Source: Opitutia bacterium UBA7876 (GTDB taxonomy: Bacteria; Verrucomicrobiota; Verrucomicrobiia; Opitutales; Seribacteraceae). From it: a stretch of DNA of 36,327 nucleotides. This document shows positions 29,843 to 36,327 of the stretch, one piece after another; the stretch's first letter is position 1, and each line of letters starts with the position of its first letter. The translations under genes and the position numbers were made by a program. The stretch lies in NCBI GenBank assembly GCA_002500665.1, contig DLRY01000101.1:1-36327 (forward strand). The letters run 5' to 3'. The notes below the pieces were generated by a model, which was not told where the DNA came from, did no database searches, and worked only from the letters and a program-made list of their open reading frames with translations.

Positions 29843-32170
29843 ATGAAGCAATTGATTCCCCTGAAAGAAAAATTCGTTCTTTTCCTCCTCGTCGCAACGA
29901 GCGCCTGCTCCTTATCCCTTCAAGGCCAAAGCCCCCTCCGTGGTTCCATTACCGAGGACCGCAAAGCCAAGAAGCTTCTCGAGGCTGGTGATTCGCGCAT
30001 GGAGGCGGACGAGAAATCCAAGGCCCTCGAGATCTGGAGGACCGTGCTGGACCAGTTTCCCAGGAGCAAGGTCCGTTTCGAGGCCCACATGAGGATTGGT
30101 GAATACCTCCTCACCAGCAAGGGGGCGTTCGATGAGGCCCGCAAGCACTTCGAATCGGCCGCTGCCGAGGAAAACGGCGACGACGTCATGCGGGCCCGGG
30201 CCACCCTCAAGCAAGGAGTTTGCTTCTATGAGGCCCGACTCTACGGAAAGTGCTTCAAGGTCTTCCGTACCATAATCGAGGAATTTCCTGCCTCGGAGGA
30301 AGTGAACCGTGCCTATTACTATATCGGCCTGGGCCACTTCAAGCAGGGGCATTACAGCCGGGCCATCGAATCCCTGGAGAAAGTGGGAACGGCTTTCTCG
30401 GAGAAGGAAAAGGGCCGGGAAAAGGTGGAGGCCGGGAAAAGGCTTTTCGTAAAGATCGAGGATGCGGATCTCGCCATTCTCGCCCAGGAGGACGTCGTGA
30501 AGATCGTCTGCAGGACCAAGCGGGGTGATGAGGAAACCCTTGCCTGCCGGGCCATCGGCAGGAACGCCCGCATCGTGCTGGGTTCCATCTCGACCCAACT
30601 GGGCAGCGTCAAGAAGGGCAACGGAATCCTTGAGGTCGGTGGAGGGGACATGGTGGACGTTCTCTACCTGGACAAGCATACCGCGGCCAAGAAATTCGAC
30701 GTCAGGCGACTCAAGGAAGTTCAAGTGGTGGGCCAGGGAAAAGCTTCCATTATGGACGGTTCCTATCGTGATTCACTGCGCGGGGTGGTCCTCGGGAAAG
30801 TGGTCAACCTGCAGGTCAACGACCCCGACTGGGACCTTTCGCCCAAGCCCGACGCCCTCAAGGTCACGGTTGAAGTCCGGCGTTCCAAGACCTCTGAGGA
30901 AATCGACGAGGAAATTGCGAACCTGGTGGCCAGCGGGACCATTGCCGAGCCTGCCGAGGGCGAGGAACCCTATGATCCTTTCTCGGATGACGGGGAAGGA
31001 CCCAAGATCGACAAGTTCAAGACCGTCGACTCGGTCGTGGCCAGCCTGCAGGAGGCAGCCGTGGAGCAGGCAGCAGTGGCGGAAGGCAACGAGTCGGCTC
31101 CCGCGGATGGACGGGAAGTATCCGTTCCCGCCGACTTGGTGCCGGACGATTCCGTGCACTCGGGGATCTTCAGGGGAGTGATCTCGGTCGAAAACAGCGA
31201 GGAGGCCGCCAAGGATCAGAAACTGCAGGCTGTCCCGGGGGACTTCGTGCGGGTCGTATACGAGGACAAGCTGAACGTATCCCAGGATGCAAGGAAGGTC
31301 GTGACCACGGCCAAGTGCATCGAGGGCAACGTCGGTGGCGTACGCGTGACCAAGACGAGGATCGATGACGAGGAGCTTCGCCTGCGGACCGAGCTCAAGA
31401 CGGCCGCCGCCTTGGCCGAGATCGGGAATCACTACAAGGAGTTCGGGCTGGCGGAAAAGGCCAAGGCCAAGTACCGGGAGGCCATTGCGGTGGGCGAGGA
31501 GACGGCCAAGTCGGCCCGCAAGCTGCGGGGCCGGATTCTGGAGGAATCCTACGTGGGCCTGTGGAAGATTTACTTTGCCATGGAAAACTACGGGGCGGCG
31601 GCCGCCATGAGCCGTCGGCTCCAAAATGATTTTCCGGAGAGCCCCTTCGTGGACGATGCCATCCTTCAGCAGGCCAGCGTGGCGAAGGAGAGAGGCGACA
31701 TGAAGAAAGCCATCGCCCTTTTCAGGGGATTGACTTCGATCAAGAACAGCGAGCTCCGCGGTGAAGGCCAGTTCGGGATCGCCGAATGCTACGAGCAAAT
31801 GGCTCTCGCTGCCGGGGAGGGAAAGGGCCAGGGATACTTCGAGCAGGCTTTCCGGGCCTATCAGGGGGTTTATGAAAACTACCCGGACAGCGGAAGGGTG
31901 GGGGACGCCGTGGCCAAGATGGCCAACTTCTACTACAAGAAGAAGGATTATCGTCGGGCCATCGACGTTTTTGAGAACGTCATGGAGAAGCACCCCGACG
32001 CCGGCTTTCTCGACGTCATCCTTTTCAATTACGGCAGGTGTCTGTATCGGGTAGACCGCAAGGGTGATGCCCGCCGCAGGTTCGACCAGATCATCAACGA
32101 GTACCCCGACAGCAACCTGGCCGGCGAAGCCAAGCGGATCAGCGAGGCACTGGCCAAGGCTGGCCACTGA
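29843..32170 (+). CDS. Exported TPR protein with two internal beta-rich repeat domains
   Basis: Function unknown. The 775-residue product has a signal sequence (about 1-30; the Cys at 22 is a weak lipobox candidate, TSAC). TPR-like helix pairs lie at about 38-200 (ALEIWRTVLDQFP, AFDEARKHFESA, RAIESLEKVG) and again at about 515-772 (KAKAKYREAIAVG, KKAIALFRGLTS, RRAIDVFENVMEKHP, RRRFDQIINEYP). Between them sit two copies of a beta domain. Copy one (201-278) opens VKIEDADLAI and closes GGDMVDVLYLD; copy two (320-477) opens LQVNDPDWDL and closes PGDFVRVVYED, and is split by an acidic, probably disordered insert (about 352-435). The same domain recurs in the next gene. This architecture suggests a periplasmic or surface scaffold. 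The start is ATG 29843 without Shine-Dalgarno; 45 nt separate it from the next gene. Confidence 0.85.
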   Translation: MKQLIPLKEKFVLFLLVATSACSLSLQGQSPLRGSITEDRKAKKLLEAGDSRMEADEKSKALEIWRTVLDQFPRSKVRFEAHMRIGEYLLTSKGAFDEARKHFESAAAEENGDDVMRARATLKQGVCFYEARLYGKCFKVFRTIIEEFPASEEVNRAYYYIGLGHFKQGHYSRAIESLEKVGTAFSEKEKGREKVEAGKRLFVKIEDADLAILAQEDVVKIVCRTKRGDEETLACRAIGRNARIVLGSISTQLGSVKKGNGILEVGGGDMVDVLYLDKHTAAKKFDVRRLKEVQVVGQGKASIMDGSYRDSLRGVVLGKVVNLQVNDPDWDLSPKPDALKVTVEVRRSKTSEEIDEEIANLVASGTIAEPAEGEEPYDPFSDDGEGPKIDKFKTVDSVVASLQEAAVEQAAVAEGNESAPADGREVSVPADLVPDDSVHSGIFRGVISVENSEEAAKDQKLQAVPGDFVRVVYEDKLNVSQDARKVVTTAKCIEGNVGGVRVTKTRIDDEELRLRTELKTAAALAEIGNHYKEFGLAEKAKAKYREAIAVGEETAKSARKLRGRILEESYVGLWKIYFAMENYGAAAAMSRRLQNDFPESPFVDDAILQQASVAKERGDMKKAIALFRGLTSIKNSELRGEGQFGIAECYEQMALAAGEGKGQGYFEQAFRAYQGVYENYPDSGRVGDAVAKMANFYYKKKDYRRAIDVFENVMEKHPDAGFLDVILFNYGRCLYRVDRKGDARRRFDQIINEYPDSNLAGEAKRISEALAKAGH

Positions 32171-32215
32171 TCTGCGCAAGAAACCCAACCGATAATTTTT
32201 CCATACCCATAGCAT

Positions 32216-35200
32216 ATGAAGAAAATCGCATCCTTCCTCATCCTCCTCATCCTCTCCGCGGCGGCGGCCCTTGCTCAGGAGCCGGAAATCGATCCGGTTT
32301 CCCAGCAGGCGGCCGATCTCGAAGCCCAGGTCCGAAAACTGGACGTCAGTTCGGTTGAGGGGGCCAACGCCCTGCTCGAATTGGTCGAGCTCTATCACGA
32401 AAACGCCCGGGGTTTCGGCCTAGTGCGGGCGGGCAAGGCCTTCGTTAAGGCTCACCGCGATCACCCGCGTCATAAGGAGATCATGCTCAAACTGCTCGAT
32501 GGGTACCTGATCCTTTCCCGCAATGAGGACGTCGTTTCGACCTCCCGCCAGTTTCTCGAGTTCTACGGCAAGGATGCGGCCTCCCACCGAGTGGCCCGTC
32601 ACCTTGCCGAGGTCCTGGAACGGCAAGGCAAGAAAATGGATGCCGCCAAGGTTTACGAACAAGCCTGGAGGCTTTCCGGAACCAAGGATCAAAAGAGCGG
32701 CTTTCGAGCCGTACGCCTCTTCGGCGAAATGGGATCGGGCGGGGCCAAGGACTGTGGCCGTCTGGCCCTCGAAATGCTAGGGAAGCTCAAGGGCCGCCAA
32801 GCCCTCGAACTGGGGAATTATTCCTTCGAGCGCTGTTCGCACGGCAACTGGAACCGAAAGGGCTGCATTGCCCTCGGGGAAAAGATCATTGCAATGAACC
32901 TAGTCCGCGATGCCGGGCGCAAAGCCGAGATTCACTACGTCGTGGCCGGCCACCTCTGGGGAACCGGTCAAAGGGTCAACGCCTTGACCCATTACCGCAA
33001 GGCCTGGGACCTGCAAAAGGACGACGAGGGTTATCTCTACCAGTTAATCGCCGTCACTTATGATGGCTCTGGCAAGGCCGCTCAGCTCAAGCCCCTCGTC
33101 GACGAGTACGGAAGGAGGCACCCCTCGAATCAGGAAATCTTCGGGCGAGCCCTCTCCAACCTTGCTCATGCCCATGCCCGCGAGAAGCAGTTGCCCCAGG
33201 CCGTGGCAGTGGCCGCCCGGGCTCTTTCCCATAACCCGGGCTACCGTGACTTGGCCATCTACTACGTCCGCTGGATCAACGAGGTAGACCCCAACCGCCT
33301 GGGTGAGGCGGAGCAAGCACTCCGAGGAGCCTTGTCCAAGGCTCCGGCACAGGCCCGTCACTTTATCCGGTTGGCTTTGGCCATCGACCTTTACCGCGAC
33401 CGCATAAAGGACCTCAACCGAGCCCGTGGCGAGGTCCGGCAGTTGATTCGTGAGGAGCCGGTCAACGACGGCCGGATCGCCTCCGCGCTTTCCTGGTACC
33501 TGACCTCTTCCCCAGACGAAGGAACTTTCCGTCGGGAAGCGCAGGAGCTTCTCAAGTACGCCCAGGCCAACGGTCATCTTTCCCATTTGCGCTCCTGGTT
33601 TCAGGACTGGGGCAGGGGTAAGGGCGGTGAGGACCTGGAGAAGAACAACAGGAATTGGTTCCGTCCCGAGGTCAAGAAGTTGAACGACCATCCTGAGATC
33701 AAGGAATGGGTTGCCTTTGATAAGGCCATCGGCTCGAACAAGCCCTCCGCTTTCATTTCCCTCTCGAAAAAGCTGAACACGGAAAGAAAATTCAAGCGCT
33801 TCCACTACGAGCTCGGGTACGATTACCTGCGCTATGCCGGTAATAAGGACAGGCCCCTTGCAATTTCTCACTTCAGGGAATTGGCGAGGCGTTTCCCCAA
33901 GGATTCTGCCCAAGCCTCCAATTGGCTTGATGCGTCGCAGTACGGGACGGAGGCCCAACAAGTGGAAGCCCTCCGCCATTTCCTTCAGGCGGACCTGGTC
34001 GACGACGCTGACTCCTGGTATCAGGCCATCAGCCTGGCCGCCAAGTCCAAGGATGCGGGCCTGCTTGCCCAGGCCTACCAGTACCTGACCCGCGCGGAGG
34101 ACAAATTCGGCAAGTCCCTGACCCACTTCTCGAACAACTACTCCAACCTGGCGGATAACGAAAAAAAGGCCGAGGCCGACCAGTACTTTGCCCGGCACAA
34201 GGGTGTTGATTCCTCGAACTCCGACTGGAGAAAGGTGGTGCTTCTGCGACTGGCCGATATGGACGAAAGCGCCCGGGCCCGCGAGCTGGACAAGCTGCGT
34301 AAGGAGGAAAACGACCAGCACGGGGCCTATGCGGGCGATTATGCAGACGTTCTTTTCGCCAAGGAGGACTGGAACACTTTCATTCGGGTCCTCAAGGAGG
34401 CCCGGGACCGCCAGGATCAGCTCCCCTTCCGTCCCTTCTCCATTGACGCCGGAAAGGTCAGCAGCTGGATATCAAGTACCCGCAAGAACGAGGAAATTTC
34501 CGTCGAGCAGAAGAGAAGCCTTCTCGAGGTACTTCGCGATCTCGGAGTCTTCAACTACTCGGTCTTCGCCGAGCTGGCCTTGCTGGAAAAGGAATCCCAG
34601 GAGAAAATGCCCGAGATTCAGCGGCTCAAGGCCATGCGGGCGGCCCTCCTAAGGGCCGATAACTCTTCCCACGGCTGGAACGTGGCCCTTGGCTTCGCCC
34701 AGGCGGCCCTCTCCTCGGGTGATTATGCCGGGGCCGCGACCCTGCTCACTGGAGCCCAAGCCTATGCCGGCAACGTTTCCTCGAGCTACAAGGAAAATGG
34801 CCGTGCCTTGTTGGCCCAGGCATATTCCCGTATCGGAGGCGTCGGCATGACCATCGACAAGGAGAGCCCACTCGCCCCCCTCATGGAGATCCTGCTGCAA
34901 CTCAGGCTGGGCGATAACGAGAGAGCCCTCCAAGCCTACCTCGAGCAAAGGAAGCTCTTCGACAAGCACCGCGACGAGATGCCGCTAGAGCTGATTCTTT
35001 TCGCTGCCGAGTCCCACGTCGCGGCCGGTGGGGACGAGAACCACCAGCGCGTGGAGGACCTCCTTGCCATCTGGTTGGTCAAGAACGACGAGTCCAAGAA
35101 CTTCACCGATAAGGAAAAGGCCAGCGTGCGCCTGCTTCTGGCCAAGAATTACTTTAAGTGGCTGCGTTTCGACGCCGCCAGAAGCGAATTTACCACGGTC

Positions 35201-36327
35201 AAGAATTCCTACCCCGAAAGCGAGGACGCGATCGAGGCGGAATTCGGGATCGGCGAATCCTTCATGGCCCAGAAGAACTACTCCAAGGCCGAGGAGATTT
35301 TCGAGGACCTGGCCAACAGCCGGGACTCCAAAGTGATCATCCGGGCCGAGTTCATGAGGGGCCTGCTGGCCAGCAACCAGGGGGACCGGGATCGGGCCCG
35401 CAACATTTTCCGTTCCGTGCTTGAGCGCGTGCCGGACGTCAAGCTGGCCAACGAGACCCTCTACAACCTCGCCGAGGTATATGGAGTCGAGCAGCGCTTC
35501 ATGGACCAGCTCCAGCTCTTGCGGGCGGTAGGCCGGCTGGGCCAAACCTCCAAGCGCTGGCATGAGCCCGGGGTCGCTCTCTCCATCGTCGTGCAGGACA
35601 GCGACCTGGGGATCAGCCGGGGTCATACCAGCATACCCGTGAACATCCGCACCGCCCCCGGCGGCGATGCCGAGCAGGTCAACCTGATTAGCGGAGGGGC
35701 TGGCAAGGGCCTGTTCATGGCCGAGGTGCCGACCGCCCTGGGGGTCGTCACGAAGAACGACCGCGTCCTTCAGCTCAAGGGAGGGGACGTCATCACGGTC
35801 GATTACCCCGAGGCCTTCAAGAAGGAATTCAGGTTCCATATGATGGGAACCAACGAGATCAACGTTGCCTCCGATGCCAATTTCGATGCCGCCAGCAGTC
35901 CGGTCATCGAGGAAGGGGATGCCAACGAGACCTTCACCGAGAAACTTCTCTCCGAGGAAAAGGCCGAGACCGAGGAAGAGCTTTCCTCCGAGGGTCGTCC
36001 CTCCAATGAGATCAAACCAGGCAATTTCGTCTACCTCCGGGTAAGGGATTTCGATCGCGACCTCACCGACCAGGCGGACCGCGCCTTGGTCAAACTGGAG
36101 GCAACGAGCGGTGATTCGGTAACCGTGGAGCTCGATGAGACCGGGCCCAGTACGGGCATTTTCCTCGGGCGCGCCCAGACTGGTGAATTGCCCGCGGGGG
36201 CCTTGGCCAGCGACGTTTCCATTGAAAGCAGTCCCCTCATGTCCATCGACAAGGATGCCGGATCCTCCTGGATCAGCGAGCCCGATGGGGCCGCTCCCAA
36301 GTGGCTTAAGGTTGACTTGAAGGACGT
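32216..36327 (+). CDS. Giant exported TPR/beta-repeat protein, over 1370 residues (cut by window edge)
   Basis: The frame is open from ATG 32216 to the window edge, 1370 codons, with no stop. A clear signal peptide (MKKIASFLILLILSAAAALA|QE) directs export. Residues from about 30 to 1110 are predicted helical hairpins of TPR/Sel1 kind (examples: MDAAKVYEQAWRLSG, VNALTHYRKAWDLQ, LPQAVAVAARALSHNPG, YSKAEEIFEDLAN, RARNIFRSVLERVPD). After this come beta-rich copies of the domain in the preceding gene: one near 1119-1200 (IVVQDSDLGIS to GGDVITVDYPE) and another from about 1270 (LRVRDFDRDLT, SGDSVTVELDETGPSTGIF). An acidic Glu/Ser linker joins them. More copies may follow outside the window. The D-x-D-opening repeat with L-x-ETG-x-x-x-G-x-F resembles repeats of bacterial and archaeal surface proteins. 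It probably forms an operon with the preceding TPR gene. Confidence 0.88.
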   Translation, partial: MKKIASFLILLILSAAAALAQEPEIDPVSQQAADLEAQVRKLDVSSVEGANALLELVELYHENARGFGLVRAGKAFVKAHRDHPRHKEIMLKLLDGYLILSRNEDVVSTSRQFLEFYGKDAASHRVARHLAEVLERQGKKMDAAKVYEQAWRLSGTKDQKSGFRAVRLFGEMGSGGAKDCGRLALEMLGKLKGRQALELGNYSFERCSHGNWNRKGCIALGEKIIAMNLVRDAGRKAEIHYVVAGHLWGTGQRVNALTHYRKAWDLQKDDEGYLYQLIAVTYDGSGKAAQLKPLVDEYGRRHPSNQEIFGRALSNLAHAHAREKQLPQAVAVAARALSHNPGYRDLAIYYVRWINEVDPNRLGEAEQALRGALSKAPAQARHFIRLALAIDLYRDRIKDLNRARGEVRQLIREEPVNDGRIASALSWYLTSSPDEGTFRREAQELLKYAQANGHLSHLRSWFQDWGRGKGGEDLEKNNRNWFRPEVKKLNDHPEIKEWVAFDKAIGSNKPSAFISLSKKLNTERKFKRFHYELGYDYLRYAGNKDRPLAISHFRELARRFPKDSAQASNWLDASQYGTEAQQVEALRHFLQADLVDDADSWYQAISLAAKSKDAGLLAQAYQYLTRAEDKFGKSLTHFSNNYSNLADNEKKAEADQYFARHKGVDSSNSDWRKVVLLRLADMDESARARELDKLRKEENDQHGAYAGDYADVLFAKEDWNTFIRVLKEARDRQDQLPFRPFSIDAGKVSSWISSTRKNEEISVEQKRSLLEVLRDLGVFNYSVFAELALLEKESQEKMPEIQRLKAMRAALLRADNSSHGWNVALGFAQAALSSGDYAGAATLLTGAQAYAGNVSSSYKENGRALLAQAYSRIGGVGMTIDKESPLAPLMEILLQLRLGDNERALQAYLEQRKLFDKHRDEMPLELILFAAESHVAAGGDENHQRVEDLLAIWLVKNDESKNFTDKEKASVRLLLAKNYFKWLRFDAARSEFTTVKNSYPESEDAIEAEFGIGESFMAQKNYSKAEEIFEDLANSRDSKVIIRAEFMRGLLASNQGDRDRARNIFRSVLERVPDVKLANETLYNLAEVYGVEQRFMDQLQLLRAVGRLGQTSKRWHEPGVALSIVVQDSDLGISRGHTSIPVNIRTAPGGDAEQVNLISGGAGKGLFMAEVPTALGVVTKNDRVLQLKGGDVITVDYPEAFKKEFRFHMMGTNEINVASDANFDAASSPVIEEGDANETFTEKLLSEEKAETEEELSSEGRPSNEIKPGNFVYLRVRDFDRDLTDQADRALVKLEATSGDSVTVELDETGPSTGIFLGRAQTGELPAGALASDVSIESSPLMSIDKDAGSSWISEPDGAAPKWLKVDLKD

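Noticed and set aside
30773..32398. 541-residue minus-strand frame opposite the TPR genes
   Set aside because: A GC-rich antisense shadow: it spans the junction of two sense genes that have signal peptides and TPR motifs, and it has none itself.
33044..34321. 425-residue minus-strand frame opposite the giant TPR gene
   Set aside because: The sense frame is continuous for 1370 codons with repeats; the antisense product is Gly/Val/Leu-rich without domains.
1..36327. CRISPR arrays, insertion sequences, phage genes, rRNA
   Set aside because: No regularly spaced direct repeats, transposase or integrase motifs or rRNA-like stretches were found in reading the window.

Overview
The window looks like a chromosomal segment of a Gram-negative member of the PVC group, most likely a (marine?) Verrucomicrobiota of the Opitutia type. 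The reasons are the Planctomycete/Verrucomicrobia-type DUF1549/DUF1553 and DUF1501 pair next to sulfatases, a Rho factor with a long low-complexity N-terminus, a DPxxAxxW helical-repeat protein, and the general lack of Shine-Dalgarno sequences. The lineage is inferred from gene content only. No insertion sequence, phage gene, CRISPR array or integrase is visible.

Left part (1-10769), core metabolism. The 5' part of ilvD runs off the left edge and is divergent from pheA (chorismate mutase/prephenate dehydratase). A long minus-strand gene train follows: rplM-rpsI, a strong hairpin terminator, then argC-argJ-argB-argD-argF-argG with overlapping stop/start codons. Behind these, on the same strand, come a trpG/pabA-type glutamine amidotransferase, nrdR and an unknown protein. 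ArgJ makes the acetyl-cycle pathway self-sufficient. The set covers glutamate (through acetylglutamate) to argininosuccinate; argH and carAB are not here.

Middle part (10860-16899), folding and information processing. A small BamE-like lipoprotein, htpG and a membrane-anchored J-domain protein lie on the minus strand. tRNA-Tyr(GUA) lies in the gap after them, and coaE-rho on the plus strand.

Secretion block (16966-21675). Two different full-length GspE/PilB ATPases and one GspF/PilC inner-membrane platform protein form a plus-strand unit. It is the energising core of a type II secretion or type IV pilus-like machine. It meets the convergent DPxxAxxW repeat protein with only 2 nt between stop codons.

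Right part (21678-36327), envelope and exported proteins. Two exported sulfatases overlap by 4 nt on the minus strand. Divergent from them are the DUF1549/DUF1553 haem-motif protein and a Tat-exported DUF1501 protein. After a 267 nt gap with a perfect 10-bp inverted repeat come two large exported TPR proteins in tandem. Both carry copies of the same beta-rich, D-x-D-initiated repeat domain. The second is over 1370 residues long and runs off the right edge. The exported sulfatases, DUF pair and TPR/beta proteins suggest a cell-surface or periplasmic programme for sulfated glycans, but no partner genes in the window prove this.
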